This document shows positions 8,245-18,398 of a stretch of 64,000 nt of DNA, in pieces. Positions within the stretch are counted from its first letter, which is position 1. The number at the start of each line of letters is the position of its first letter. The position numbers and the translations under genes are program-made. This DNA comes from Proteus columbae (GTDB lineage: Bacteria; Pseudomonadota; Gammaproteobacteria; Enterobacterales; Enterobacteriaceae). Below the pieces are notes generated by a model. The model saw nothing but the letters and a program-made list of their open reading frames with translations. It made no database searches and had not been told where the DNA came from. The stretch is taken from positions 2,480,001-2,544,000 of the forward strand of contig NZ_CP043925.1 in NCBI RefSeq assembly GCF_009914335.1, given 5' to 3'.

Positions 8245-9297
8245 ATGACCACTGCACAACCTATCACCCTCACTATTCGCCGTCCTGATGATTGGCATGT
8301 TCACTTTCGTGATGATGACATGCTAAAAACTGTTGTTCCTTATACCAGTCGCTATTTTGGCAGAGCTATTGTCATGCCAAACCTTGTTCCACCTGTTACA
8401 ACGATTGAAGCGGCTCGCACTTACCGTGATCGCATCAAAGCGGCTATTCCTGCCAGCGATAACTTCGAACCGTTAATGACTTGCTATTTAACAGATAGCA
8501 CATTGCCTTCAGAAGTAGAGCAAGGTTTCTTACAAGGTGTTTTTACTGCTTGTAAACTTTATCCTGCGAATGCAACAACTAACTCAAGTCATGGTGTATC
8601 CGATATCACAAAGATTTATCCAATCTTAAGTGTGATGGAAAAAATCGGTATGCCATTGCTGATCCACGGCGAAGTAACTGCTTCAAGCATTGATATTTTT
8701 GATAGAGAAGCACGTTTCATCGATAGCGTTATGTCTCCTGTACGCAAGCAATTTCCTGAGCTAAAGATTGTTTTTGAACATATTACAACTAAAGAAGCCG
8801 CTCAGTATGTATTAGAAGGAAATGAATTTCTCGGTGCTACCATTACTCCGCAACATTTGATGTTTAACCGCAATCATATGTTGGTTGGCGGTGTTAAACC
8901 TCACCTATATTGCTTGCCTATTCTTAAACGCAACGTTCACCAAGAAGCACTAAGAGAAGCAGTTGCATCAGGAAACTCTCGCTTTTTCTTAGGTACAGAT
9001 TCAGCACCTCACTTACAACACCGCAAAGAATCATCTTGTGGTTGTGCCGGGGTATTTAATGCACCAACCGCACTGGCAGCCTACGCAACCGTATTTAAAG
9101 AACTCAATGCATTACAACACTTTGAAGCCTTCTGTTCTCTAAATGGTCCACGTTTTTATGGTTTACCCGTTAATGAAGGGACAATCACATTAACTGAAAA
9201 AACTGTTGAGGCTCCAGCACAAATCCTTTGTGGTAATGAAGCGCTTATTCCTTTCTTAGCGAATGAAAATATTCATTGGGATATCACTGTCGATTAA
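8245..9297 (+). CDS. pyrC: Dihydroorotase
   Basis: A 350-residue homodimeric zinc amidohydrolase that closes N-carbamoyl-L-aspartate to dihydroorotate in pyrimidine synthesis. It has the metal-binding HVH (His18 and His20), the carbamylated-lysine region [11 protein letters not shown] (about 100-110), the GEVT histidine region, and the DSAPH aspartate near residue 250. Length equals the class II E. coli enzyme. CGGAGCCGG precedes the ATG. It is monocistronic, with a hairpin after it. Confidence 0.98.
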   Translation: MTTAQPITLTIRRPDDWHVHFRDDDMLKTVVPYTSRYFGRAIVMPNLVPPVTTIEAARTYRDRIKAAIPASDNFEPLMTCYLTDSTLPSEVEQGFLQGVFTACKLYPANATTNSSHGVSDITKIYPILSVMEKIGMPLLIHGEVTASSIDIFDREARFIDSVMSPVRKQFPELKIVFEHITTKEAAQYVLEGNEFLGATITPQHLMFNRNHMLVGGVKPHLYCLPILKRNVHQEALREAVASGNSRFFLGTDSAPHLQHRKESSCGCAGVFNAPTALAAYATVFKELNALQHFEAFCSLNGPRFYGLPVNEGTITLTEKTVEAPAQILCGNEALIPFLANENIHWDITVD

Positions 9298-9321
9298 TTC
9301 TCCCCCTTGATATATATCTAA

Positions 9322-9372
9322 AATGCACCATATAACATTTGTTCGACTGTTAATGGTGCATTACTCTTTTAT
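9322..9372 (+). terminator. Terminator of pyrC
   Basis: AATGCACCAT (9322-9331) pairs with ATGGTGCATT (9353-9362) shortly after the stop; a modest T-run follows. Confidence 0.65.
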
Positions 9373-9508
9373 CAGAGCCAGTACACATTTTTTTGTTATA
9401 ACCAAAATTTATCTTTTTAATCACGATAAATCTCGTATACTGAAAAGTAACCACTTTGTGTGGGAGCTTCTCTCTTAGTCAAAACCGGTTGTATGATTAG
9501 GAGGTATT

Positions 9509-9763
9509 ATGAGTAGAAAAAATGAAGTTATTCAGACACATCCTGTTGTAGGCTGGGACATCAGTACCGTTGACATCTACGATGCCATGATGTTGCGTTT
9601 ACATTATCTTCCTGAAAACGAACATCATCCAGAAAATGCAGTTGTAGATAAGACACTTTGGCTCACAACAGACATAGCTAAGCAGTTGATTCATATTCTT
9701 CAAGCTGGCATTGATAAAATTGAATCATCTGAAGATTCTGTTTCAGACAACACCAAACATTAA
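9509..9763 (+). CDS. bssS: BssS family biofilm regulator
   Basis: An 84-residue protein that matches E. coli BssS, with shared NEVIQTHPVVGWDISTVD and LWLTTDIAKQ. E. coli BssS influences biofilm formation and signal-dependent gene expression by an unknown mechanism. It has a strong ribosome binding site (AGGAGG, 6 nt before the ATG) and its own terminator. It is a soluble cytosolic protein with no recognised DNA-binding motif. Confidence 0.92.
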   Translation: MSRKNEVIQTHPVVGWDISTVDIYDAMMLRLHYLPENEHHPENAVVDKTLWLTTDIAKQLIHILQAGIDKIESSEDSVSDNTKH

Positions 9764-9794
9764 TAAAAAGATCTAGAAAAGTTAGCGAACGTAA

Positions 9795-9827
9795 AACAGG
9801 AGTACTTGGTACTCCTGTTCTCATTTT
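9795..9827 (+). terminator. Terminator of bssS
   Basis: AACAGGAGTAC and GTACTCCTGTT form an 11 bp stem with a 3-nt loop (9795-9819), followed by CTCATTTTA. Confidence 0.75.
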
Positions 9828-10057
9828 ATCTCTCTACAATCCCCTATCACATATTATTTATATCAATATATAAACCAGCTCTTACTGCATGCAAATAATT
9901 GTCGATATTAATAAATCAACTTTCATTTAATGAAAAAATAATCATAACCTTTTTATTCGATATATCTTCAGAAAAATAACATATAAGCCGAATTGACATA
10001 AAATAAGGTTATCTTTATTTTAATAAATTAAAACAGCTACAAACAAGGAAGTTATTT

Positions 10058-10660
10058 GTGAAAGTATTAATTATTGATGAATGTTTTTTTACTCGTAATG
10101 GTATAAAACATTATTTTTCGAAGAGAAATGTAAGACATGAGATAATTGACACATCATCTATACAAGAAGCCAATAATTATATTAATCACTCAATGCCAGA
10201 TATTATATTTATTGATCTCACAAGATATTGTCGAGAAGTAGCACATTGCCCGCACTTGCAACTTTTTTTTATTTCAACAAGAAGCTGTCGGCTTTATCTT
10301 TATATTGATGCTAACTATCCAGACAAAGAAAGACCTATCGCATTGACAAATAACTGTTTTATCCTTCCGAAGAAGATACTTCCTTGGGTGCTTGAAAAGA
10401 CATCTTTGTTCACTTCTCGATGCCAAGTTTACTTTCCGACCTATAAACATTCATTATGTTCTATTTTTAGTTCACAAGAACAAAAAATTATTAATTATTG
10501 GATGAATGAAATACCTAATCATCAAATTGCTAAAAAACTATCCATTAGTAGTAGTACAGTATATTCACACAAAAGGCATATTACCGAAAAAATTAATGTG
10601 AAAAATCGAATTGAATTATTTTTCATATATAATATTTTAAAATACATATATGAGAAATAA
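10058..10660 (+). CDS. LuxR/NarL-type transcriptional regulator with degenerate receiver
   Basis: A 200-residue protein starting at GTG after AAGGAAG. The N-terminal half looks like a response-regulator receiver: an acidic pocket (IIDE) and an aspartate in FIDLTRY at about 53 are present. The end of the domain is unusual, so phosphorylation is doubtful. The C-terminal third is a LuxR helix-turn-helix (NHQIAKKLSISSSTVYSHKR). No sensor kinase is adjacent. It is AT-rich relative to its neighbours and converges on ttrA. Target unknown. Confidence 0.75.
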   Translation: MKVLIIDECFFTRNGIKHYFSKRNVRHEIIDTSSIQEANNYINHSMPDIIFIDLTRYCREVAHCPHLQLFFISTRSCRLYLYIDANYPDKERPIALTNNCFILPKKILPWVLEKTSLFTSRCQVYFPTYKHSLCSIFSSQEQKIINYWMNEIPNHQIAKKLSISSSTVYSHKRHITEKINVKNRIELFFIYNILKYIYEK

Positions 10661-10867
10661 TCCTATTACATTTCAATAAAAAAAATAAACAGAAGAAAAA
10701 AGGAATCCAATTCCTATTATTACTCCCTGTAAATGAGGTGGCTAATATGCGTGCTGACCACCTTAAATTTATTATAATACTATGTATGTAGGATACATAT
10801 GATATTAAAATAATTAAACTGATATAGCTCTATCTTATAAAAGATAAAGTAAACTGATTTGTTATTC

Positions 10868-10910
10868 AATCACTTCACTCTTCTTTTAATAAAGAGTGAA
10901 GTGATTATTT
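10868..10910. terminator. Bidirectional terminator between luxR-type gene and ttrA
   Basis: AATCACTTCACTCTT (10868-10882) is perfectly complementary to 10892-10906. It sits between convergent genes and has T-rich sequence on the plus side. Confidence 0.75.
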
Positions 10911-10928
10911 AAAATACCAAATCGATAA

Positions 10929-13900
10929 TTAAACTATGCGCTCAATCTTAGCAGGTAAACCTTGACGCACAGATGCACCAGATACCCAATCTAACCATGT
11001 ATTAGTGATTTGACGTGTTGGATCAGCAAACCCTAAATCATTAAGGTTGATACCGTTGCCAATGCCTTTATCCATCGGTAATGGTTGTTCATCTAAATAA
11101 TGCTGACGAGAGCCTAACTCTTGATGCCCATATCCATGTTCAATCGCTAAAACGCCCGGCATTACGCCATCAAGTAAACTAATCTCAGCTTCCACTTGTC
11201 CACCGGGTGTAACAATGCGAACTTTATCACCATGATTAACACCCCATTTTTTACCATCTTGAGGATTAATTGCGACTAAGTTACTCGGTTTTACCATTCT
11301 TAAACGCTGGATCATGCCTGTTGAACTACTCACCACATGAGACTTAAAGGACATCAATTTTAATGGCCACTGCTCTTCAGGATAATGCTGATGAATATCA
11401 CTACCATCCGATAAACGTGGTGGATAATAAGTCGGGCAACCACTATAACGTTCACCTGTTATTGCATGATGGTTTTTAGCCACTTCTTCATTCCAGATTT
11501 GTAATGGTTTTTTCCACTGAGGCCCCGTTTCTTCACCATTCCACGCTTTGTCATAAGGGGCAAAACGACCCCCTCGTGTATAGATATACGCAACTTGAAG
11601 AACTTCTTCATTTTTTAATGTTGATGTTATCGCAGGTAAAATACGGTCTACACCACTTAATAAAATATCTTCATTGGTTGCAGGGGCAACAGGTTTTTCC
11701 CCCATAAACGCCATATTAGCGGCAACGCGTAAATAGTAATCTTCTGCACTATTGATTGGATAGAAGTTACCATCCATATCTTCGATTGCTTTCTCACCAA
11801 AGCCTGGTAAATCTAAGGCTTTTGCAACAGCAATACAGAATGTTTCCATTGAAATTGGCTGACCATCAGCTGTTTTTGCAACACGAGGTTCAACAATCGG
11901 CCAGCGTGCTGTACTTGCTTTAGTTTGAACACCAGACCAAGGCGCACTAAATCCCCAACTCTCAAAGTTATGCGTATCAGGAACAATATAATCTGCCAAC
12001 GCTGTTGTTTCATTCATAAAAGCATCAATACCAATAATCAAAGGTAGGTGCTTCGGATCTTTCAAGCGCTCTTCCATCACTTGGCGAATACCCGCAATCC
12101 CATAAATAGGGTTGGTCATATTCGTTATCCATGCTTTTAATGAATAAGGATAACCTGCTAATGCAGAGCCTAGCTGCTCAGTTAATTGTCCAGCAGCAAA
12201 CGGATACCAAGGTGCTTTTGCTGGATATGGGGATTCCCCTTTCTCTATACGCTCACGGTATTCATCAGATTTCTCATAGGCTGCTTTGCTGCGTGATAAC
12301 ACCATGCCTTTTGGTTTAACTTTACCTTTAAAGCTATCCATTTTGTAACATGGCCCATCGGTTGCACCATTAAACTTACCGCCACCAACAGATACTCCAC
12401 CTTTAAGGTTTAAGTTACCTATTAGCGCATTAAGCATAATCACGCTCCATGCAGTATAGAAACCATTACCGCCCATCATACCGCCATGAGAGATAACCGC
12501 CGCTTTTCGGCCATAAGCGGTAAATTCACGACCTAATGCAGCGATTGTTGTTTCTGGTACTTTACAACGCTCACTATATTCTGCCAGTGTCATACGTTTA
12601 GCCGCTTCATCAAGTAATTGGAAACTTGATTTAACCGTAACGGTAGCACCCGTTTTTAATGTCACAGTATGCGTAGCAAACAATTGTGCTTTATTAACTT
12701 GGGTCGATGGAACTAATTCACCTTCAAGTGATAAAACCAAGGTTTGCTCTTCCCCTTCTGCAACATCATTAAAATGTGCAGTTGTCAGCATTTGTCCTGA
12801 CAAAGGATGTTTTTCATCACTGATCACAAGGTGGGTCGCATTCGTCCAGCTCTTCTCACCCACATTTTTCATTGAAACTTCGCTTGGTACTGACAGATAT
12901 TCTGCATTGTAACGATTGTTTTCAATGATCCAGCGGATCATCCCCATAACTAAAGCGGCATCCGTTCCCGGTTGAACTGGAACCCAATGTCCATGATCGT
13001 TAGCTAATGTTGTTGTTAAAGGTAAAGCAGGAGCAACAACCACATAGTTAAACGAATCACGAATACGTGCGTTAGCTAACTGACGACCTTGACGCTTAAA
13101 TGGGTTACCTGATTGTGCTGGAGATGTTCCTAAAAACAGTGCAAATTCAACGTAATCCCAGTCAGGCTTAACGTGGGCGTTTTTATCTAAATCGTTCATT
13201 AACGCACCAGAGCCAGCACGGTACGCCAATCCACAATAAGAGCCATGAGCACCAAAGTTTTTACTACCAAATGAGTTTTGAGCAAAGCGACGAATAAACG
13301 TATCTCGCCCATCATCACCCGCATTTGTCATTAATAATTGGTTAGCTTTAGGGCCTAAAGCGGGTTGCTTTGGATCGATTAAAGTATCTAAATCACGAAT
13401 GGTACGTAAACCATCAACATGGCCTTCACCAAAGAGATCGCCACCTTCAACAATTTCTTGGATCAACTGCTCAAAACTAATGCGCTTCCATTTACCTTCA
13501 CCGCGCTTACCCACGCGTTTCATCGGCTCAAGAATACGTGTTGGGCTATCAAGGCTTTCCATCATGGTTGCACCACGAGCACACGCAGTAGAGCGGTTTT
13601 CTAAACCACTTTCACCACCCATTTTTTCAAATGCTTCTTTAATTGGCATGTTATAGCCAAAATGATGGTCATGAGAAAGTGGGTGATAAGGATTACCTGC
13701 AATACGTAAAACTTTATTATTGGCTCTATCAACACGGGCACGAACGCCGCATTGTGTCCAGCACCCAAAACATTGCGTCATACAAACAGATTGCTCTGTA
13801 TTCGCTTGCCATTTTGCGTCTTTTACAACTTTACCTTCGGGTAATAAAGAGTTTCCGTTGATCCTATCAAGTGTCACTTTGCCTGATGTGCCATCAACTA

Positions 13901-14009
13901 AACCATCTATGGCACGTTTAGCAACATCACGGTAGCTGGCAGCAAATGCGGCAATACCACCGATAACTAACCCACCTTTAAGCCATTGACGTCTTGTAAA
14001 CTTAGCCAT
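10929..14009 (-). CDS. ttrA: Tetrathionate reductase catalytic subunit TtrA
   Basis: A 1026-residue molybdopterin enzyme that reduces tetrathionate to thiosulfate on the periplasmic side in anaerobic respiration. It carries a twin-arginine signal (TRRQWLKGG) at the N-terminus and a cysteine cluster CMTQCFGCWTQC for a [4Fe-4S] centre at about residues 75-90, then the DMSO-reductase-family domains. I start at the ATG at 14009, 8 nt after AGGAG, rather than the in-frame ATG 18 nt upstream. It overlaps ttrC by 8 bp and is the last gene of ttrBCA. Confidence 0.96.
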   Translation of the reverse strand: MAKFTRRQWLKGGLVIGGIAAFAASYRDVAKRAIDGLVDGTSGKVTLDRINGNSLLPEGKVVKDAKWQANTEQSVCMTQCFGCWTQCGVRARVDRANNKVLRIAGNPYHPLSHDHHFGYNMPIKEAFEKMGGESGLENRSTACARGATMMESLDSPTRILEPMKRVGKRGEGKWKRISFEQLIQEIVEGGDLFGEGHVDGLRTIRDLDTLIDPKQPALGPKANQLLMTNAGDDGRDTFIRRFAQNSFGSKNFGAHGSYCGLAYRAGSGALMNDLDKNAHVKPDWDYVEFALFLGTSPAQSGNPFKRQGRQLANARIRDSFNYVVVAPALPLTTTLANDHGHWVPVQPGTDAALVMGMIRWIIENNRYNAEYLSVPSEVSMKNVGEKSWTNATHLVISDEKHPLSGQMLTTAHFNDVAEGEEQTLVLSLEGELVPSTQVNKAQLFATHTVTLKTGATVTVKSSFQLLDEAAKRMTLAEYSERCKVPETTIAALGREFTAYGRKAAVISHGGMMGGNGFYTAWSVIMLNALIGNLNLKGGVSVGGGKFNGATDGPCYKMDSFKGKVKPKGMVLSRSKAAYEKSDEYRERIEKGESPYPAKAPWYPFAAGQLTEQLGSALAGYPYSLKAWITNMTNPIYGIAGIRQVMEERLKDPKHLPLIIGIDAFMNETTALADYIVPDTHNFESWGFSAPWSGVQTKASTARWPIVEPRVAKTADGQPISMETFCIAVAKALDLPGFGEKAIEDMDGNFYPINSAEDYYLRVAANMAFMGEKPVAPATNEDILLSGVDRILPAITSTLKNEEVLQVAYIYTRGGRFAPYDKAWNGEETGPQWKKPLQIWNEEVAKNHHAITGERYSGCPTYYPPRLSDGSDIHQHYPEEQWPLKLMSFKSHVVSSSTGMIQRLRMVKPSNLVAINPQDGKKWGVNHGDKVRIVTPGGQVEAEISLLDGVMPGVLAIEHGYGHQELGSRQHYLDEQPLPMDKGIGNGINLNDLGFADPTRQITNTWLDWVSGASVRQGLPAKIERIV

Positions 14010-15030
14010 GCTGCACTCTCCTGACAACCCAACGAATACTTTCTCTAAATAAAATAGTTAACGCTATCCACAATCCAAATGTACCAACAATTGCCATCAA
14101 TCCATCATTACCTAGCGTAAACTCATAAGGGTTTGTAATTATGTTATATTTTGGAATGTATTGAGCACCCATCAACATCAACCAACGTAATACCCACGCA
14201 AGTCCCATTGATACAAATGCCATGATGGTAATAAACGCAACCGAACGTACTTGTTTTGCCATCAAAAGTCCCATCGCAACAGAGATACTCCATAGAGCGA
14301 TAACGCCCATGGCACTCCACCAGCCAAGGCTTCCCATTACTAATTGTTCTCTAATTGCCTGACCTGAAATCGTATCGCCTGCAACCCAAAAGCCCGTACA
14401 TACTGCTAATAACATCAGTGAACTCACAAACCACATCGCTAATTCACGCTGATGTACAGGTTCACGACGTGTGCCTAATGCGAGTAATGTCGGTAGTACT
14501 TGCATTGCACTAAAGAACAACAGTATTGGTAACCAGTAGGTATACAACACAGGTCTTGCTTTTAAGATAGAGGCTTCGCGACCTGTATATAACAGCAAAC
14601 CAATTGCAGTTAATGAGCAAGCTAATGCTACCCAACGAGTTAATTTGTATTCACGCTTCCAGACTAGACGAACGACCATCGCAGCAAAGTAAAGCATGCT
14701 AAATACTGAGAACAACGGCAGTAATAGTGATCCCCATGCCATCCAAGACCACGGTGTTGGATAAGCATAGAAATGCCACACGCGTGCTGTTTGGTGTAAA
14801 TCTGCCGTTAAAGCAAGAGGTGCCGTAATGCCAGCGGTTACCGCAATAAAGACAGCAACCGCTTCTAAACGTTGATTACCTGCACCGCCTTTCCAGCACT
14901 GCCAGCACGCATAAAGCGTTGCACTACAAGCAATACCGATAAAAAAGAAATATTGCACAGCCCAAGGTAACCAAAAATATTCTTGAGGGATCGCGATGAC
15001 TTCTTGAATTTGAGAAATTTGCGGGATCAT
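14002..15030 (-). CDS. ttrC: Tetrathionate reductase membrane anchor TtrC
   Basis: A 342-residue NrfD-type integral membrane protein with about nine transmembrane helices. It anchors TtrAB and passes electrons from quinol. The ATG at 15030 lies 7 nt after AGGAGG and shares ATGA with the ttrB stop, so the two are translationally coupled; an in-frame ATG 21 nt upstream lies inside ttrB. Family and gene order fix the name. Confidence 0.94.
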   Translation of the reverse strand: MIPQISQIQEVIAIPQEYFWLPWAVQYFFFIGIACSATLYACWQCWKGGAGNQRLEAVAVFIAVTAGITAPLALTADLHQTARVWHFYAYPTPWSWMAWGSLLLPLFSVFSMLYFAAMVVRLVWKREYKLTRWVALACSLTAIGLLLYTGREASILKARPVLYTYWLPILLFFSAMQVLPTLLALGTRREPVHQRELAMWFVSSLMLLAVCTGFWVAGDTISGQAIREQLVMGSLGWWSAMGVIALWSISVAMGLLMAKQVRSVAFITIMAFVSMGLAWVLRWLMLMGAQYIPKYNIITNPYEFTLGNDGLMAIVGTFGLWIALTILFRESIRWVVRRVQHG

Positions 15031-15770
15031 GAGTGAACCTCCTGCTGCCATAATGCGGGTTGTCCTTGACCTGCTAACGGTTGTACAAATGCATCATCGA
15101 GGCCGAGATAGAAAACTTGTGGCAATGTACCGCTTTCTGGTTTTAATACTTTAAGCTCTTTTTCATGTGTACGTAGCATTTTGCTGATAGCGCTATTAGG
15201 ATCTTTCATATCGCCGATAATACGAGCACCGCCAACACAAGATTCAACGCACGCAGGCAATAATCCAACTTCGAGGCGATGTGCACAGAAAGTGCATTTA
15301 TCTGCTGTTTGTGTTGAGTGATTAATAAAACGGGCGTCATAAGGACATGCTTGAACACAATAAGCACAACCGACACAACGTTCATTATCAACGACGACAA
15401 TGCCGTCTTTACGTTGGAAAGTCGCTTGAACAGGACAAACTGGCACACAAGGTGGTTCATCACAATGGTTACACAATCTAGGCAGTAAGACGTTGGTTAT
15501 CCCCTCTTGCCCCTTGATAGCAACCTGATATTGGTTTACTGTCGTCCTAAATTGTCCTTGAGGCGTCTGATTTTCGATGTTGCAGCTCACAGTACAGGAC
15601 TGGCATCCTACACAACGGCGTAAATCAATCAGCATACCGTAGCGTTTATCTTCCGAGCCCTCACGACGCTCAGGTGATAATTTAATGCCGGCTTCAGCTA
15701 AAGGAACCAGTGAAGCACCTGCAGTAAGGACCCCTAATTGTTGTAAAAATTTTCGTTTTCCAAGATCCAT
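15027..15770 (-). CDS. ttrB: Tetrathionate reductase iron-sulfur subunit TtrB
   Basis: A 247-residue ferredoxin-type subunit with four cysteine groups for [4Fe-4S] clusters (CVGCQSCTVSC, CNHCDEPPCVPVC, CVGCAYCVQAC and CTFCAHRL with CVESC). It transfers electrons from TtrC to TtrA. The signal reads GKRKFLQQLG, with Lys-Arg in place of the usual twin arginines; the Salmonella TtrB signal is known for the same exception and is still exported by Tat. The ATG at 15770 follows GGAG by 8 nt. Expression is expected from the divergent promoter region facing ttrS. Confidence 0.95.
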   Translation of the reverse strand: MDLGKRKFLQQLGVLTAGASLVPLAEAGIKLSPERREGSEDKRYGMLIDLRRCVGCQSCTVSCNIENQTPQGQFRTTVNQYQVAIKGQEGITNVLLPRLCNHCDEPPCVPVCPVQATFQRKDGIVVVDNERCVGCAYCVQACPYDARFINHSTQTADKCTFCAHRLEVGLLPACVESCVGGARIIGDMKDPNSAISKMLRTHEKELKVLKPESGTLPQVFYLGLDDAFVQPLAGQGQPALWQQEVHS

Positions 15771-15788
15771 ATTTGTCTCCAGCATCAC

Positions 15789-15947
15789 TCAATAACACAA
15801 TCTCACTATGAGTGAAGGAAATAGAAATTAAAAAGTATGTGTTTTGTTATAAGTGCATTGTAAAAATTACTGAAGATGACACCTATTGTGGTTTACCACA
15901 TACCAAGTGCGAACTTGATCCAAGACAATATTTAACATTAGATATTT
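15789..15947. promoter_or_regulatory. Divergent ttrBCA / ttrSR control region
   Basis: These 159 bp must hold both promoters. TTGATCCAAGACAA at 15915-15928 is an imperfect FNR-like dyad (TTGAT-N4-ATCAA with two mismatches). Salmonella ttr expression needs FNR and TtrR, so a site is expected, but I cannot mark a TtrR operator. Confidence 0.35.
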
Positions 15948-17711
15948 ATGACGATAAAACAGACAATTGGGATAAGAAACGCAGTAAGTATCGGGTTATT
16001 ACTGCTCTTTTTTGTACTTCCTCTACAAGCCACAGCAAAAGAGTGGACAATCGGTGTTTTAGCACTACGTGGTGATGCGTCCACTCAAAGACACTGGCAT
16101 CCACTTGTTGATACATTAAATGAACAATTTCCGTCAGAAAATTTTGTGTTAATGCCATTAAATCTGGAGGAGATGAAATTAGCAGTTGCGAAGAAAAGTG
16201 TTGATTTCTTACTCACAAATCCTGCGCAATTTATTCAATTAGATAATGCATTTCCATTACGCTGGTTGCTCTCTTTACGTTCTGGCTATGAGCCTGATAA
16301 CACGACACGAAATGTCATTGGGAGCCTAATTCTCGTCCGTAACGATAGCCCGATTACTTCTGCACATGAATTAATCGGAAAACGCGTTGGCGCCATTGCC
16401 CCTGATGCCTTTGGCGGCTATCTTTTAGGTTACAAAGCGCTACGAGAAGACGGTATTGATCCTGATAAAGATTTCACATTGCGTTTCACGGGTTTTCCGG
16501 CTGATGCTTTACTTTATCTATTACGAGATGAAGATATTAATGCAGCAATTATTCCCGTCTGTTTACTGGAAAATATGGATAGCGAAGGGCTTATTCGTAA
16601 AAGTGATTACCGCCCCTTGATTTCCTATCAAACCAATACGCCATGTTTAACCAGTACACCGCTCTACCCTAATTGGTCATTCGCAGCACTAGATACTGTA
16701 CCTGATGAACTTGTTGATAAAGTCACTCGCGTTTTACTCACCGATGATAGTAAACCGATGAAATGGGGAGCCCCTGCTTCACATACACAAGTTGAAAAGT
16801 TATTAAGGGAAGTCAACCAACATCCTCGCCAAAGACAGCTTTGGCAAGATGCGCAAAGTTGGGCTATTCAGCACCAATTTATTATTGGTCTTTCATTGGC
16901 TGCTATCCTTTTTCTCATCCTAAACCAAGTCTGGATCAGCTATTTAGTTAGGCGTCGTAGTCGCCAACTGGAACACGCTCACAATCGATTAAGACAGCAA
17001 AAAGAAGAGTTAGAACACGCTCAACGCTTAAATATATTGGGAGAAATGGCATCAGGATTTGCTCATGAGCTTAATCAGCCACTTTCTGCTATTAAAAGCT
17101 ATGCGCAAGGGAGCGTTATTCGCCTCAAAAGAGAGAATGAATCGCACCCATTGCTACCTGCATTGCAACAAATAGATAAGCAGGCGCAACGCGGCGCTGA
17201 TATCATTAGAAATCTGCGTTTATGGGTTGGAAAACAAACACCTAACACTGATACTATTTTGCTTTCTCATCAAAATATTGCAGAGTGTATCCAACATATT
17301 TGGAAACTTTTACGTGTAGAAGACAAATACCCACAGGTTTCACTGATCACCCATATTGATGAACATGATACCCTGTGTTTACCCGAAACATTATTAGAGC
17401 AAATTTTATCGAATTTAATCACCAACAGTCTCCAAGCTGGCGCTAACGAACTAAAAATTAGCACCCATAAGGCTCCTGATAGGTTACTTATAGTCATTGA
17501 AGATGATGCGGGTGGAATGAGCCACAGCCAACTTGAACAGCCCTTTTCCCCATTCCAAACAACAAAAACGGAAGGACTTGGGTTAGGTTTGGTGATTTGC
17601 CAACGTTTATTGCTTTCTCAAGGTGCTGATATTCATATTGAAAACCAAAAGAATGAACAAAATAAAGTTGGAATAAAAATCACACTTATTTTCCCTAACA
17701 AAAATAAATAA
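15948..17711 (+). CDS. ttrS: Tetrathionate sensor histidine kinase TtrS
   Basis: A 587-residue membrane kinase. A signal sequence (about 1-30) leads into a periplasmic PhnD-like substrate-binding domain (about 33-285), then a membrane helix (about 306-330), a HisKA domain with phospho-acceptor His373 in FAHELNQP, and a HATPase domain with NLITNSLQAG, DDAGG and GLGLGLV. It senses tetrathionate and phosphorylates TtrR. The start ATG at 15948 has a weak ribosome binding site. ttrR follows 10 bp later. Confidence 0.94.
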   Translation: MTIKQTIGIRNAVSIGLLLLFFVLPLQATAKEWTIGVLALRGDASTQRHWHPLVDTLNEQFPSENFVLMPLNLEEMKLAVAKKSVDFLLTNPAQFIQLDNAFPLRWLLSLRSGYEPDNTTRNVIGSLILVRNDSPITSAHELIGKRVGAIAPDAFGGYLLGYKALREDGIDPDKDFTLRFTGFPADALLYLLRDEDINAAIIPVCLLENMDSEGLIRKSDYRPLISYQTNTPCLTSTPLYPNWSFAALDTVPDELVDKVTRVLLTDDSKPMKWGAPASHTQVEKLLREVNQHPRQRQLWQDAQSWAIQHQFIIGLSLAAILFLILNQVWISYLVRRRSRQLEHAHNRLRQQKEELEHAQRLNILGEMASGFAHELNQPLSAIKSYAQGSVIRLKRENESHPLLPALQQIDKQAQRGADIIRNLRLWVGKQTPNTDTILLSHQNIAECIQHIWKLLRVEDKYPQVSLITHIDEHDTLCLPETLLEQILSNLITNSLQAGANELKISTHKAPDRLLIVIEDDAGGMSHSQLEQPFSPFQTTKTEGLGLGLVICQRLLLSQGADIHIENQKNEQNKVGIKITLIFPNKNK

Positions 17712-17721
17712 CGGAGAAAAA

Positions 17722-18324
17722 ATGCCAATAATTCATCTTGTTGATGATGATCTTGCTGTCACTGATGCTTGTCAGTTTTTATTAGAAAGCTTAGGTTATT
17801 CAGCCCATGTCTGGAATGATAGCGAGTTCTTTATCAACAATGTCAATCTCTATCAGCAAGGTGTTGTATTGTTAGATATGAGAATGCCAAAACCCGATGG
17901 CAGGCAAGTCCACCAGCATTTAATTGATAAGCACAGCACCCTTTCTGTGATTTTTTTAACTGGTCATGGCGATATCCCCATGGCAGTTGAAGAGATCAAA
18001 AAAGGAGCTATCGACTTTCTACAAAAACCCGTTGATAGCAATGCATTGTTATCTGCTTTAGATGCAGCATTTCTTGAAACCAATACGCGTTTTACCGCAC
18101 ATGATATTCGTCGCCGTTATGCTTCATTAACCCCAAGAGAAAAAGATATTGCCTATTATGTTATTCAAGGATTAATGAACCGAGAAATTGCAGAAGTTGC
18201 TTGTGTTTCAATAAGAACTGTCGAAGTTCATCGAGCAAAAGTGATGGACAAAATGGCAGCTAAAAATATTGCCGAATTGGTGACGGCATTACAAGGCATC
18301 GAAATAATTTCACCTAATTTATGA
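17722..18324 (+). CDS. ttrR: Tetrathionate response regulator TtrR
   Basis: A 200-residue FixJ-type regulator. The receiver has the acidic pair in LVDDD, phospho-acceptor Asp52 (VLLDMRMP), the conserved threonine in FLTGHGD and lysine in FLQKPVD. A LuxR-type helix-turn-helix (NREIAEVACVSIRTVEVHRA) occupies the C-terminus. It activates ttrBCA when tetrathionate is present. ACGGAG precedes the ATG and it is cotranscribed with ttrS. Confidence 0.95.
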   Translation: MPIIHLVDDDLAVTDACQFLLESLGYSAHVWNDSEFFINNVNLYQQGVVLLDMRMPKPDGRQVHQHLIDKHSTLSVIFLTGHGDIPMAVEEIKKGAIDFLQKPVDSNALLSALDAAFLETNTRFTAHDIRRRYASLTPREKDIAYYVIQGLMNREIAEVACVSIRTVEVHRAKVMDKMAAKNIAELVTALQGIEIISPNL

Positions 18325-18398
18325 CAAAATTTCTGATCTGCACCAAAAAGTGTCACAATATAAGATATTCATTGGAAAAATAGTAAATAGATAGGCTT

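Noticed and set aside
11504..13935. Several antisense frames inside ttrA
   Set aside because: They are mirror shadows of a well-supported gene with no ribosome binding sites or recognisable families.
15812..16075. 87-codon plus frame overlapping the start of ttrS
   Set aside because: It overlaps the signal peptide of ttrS in another frame and has no family resemblance; more likely part of the divergent control region.
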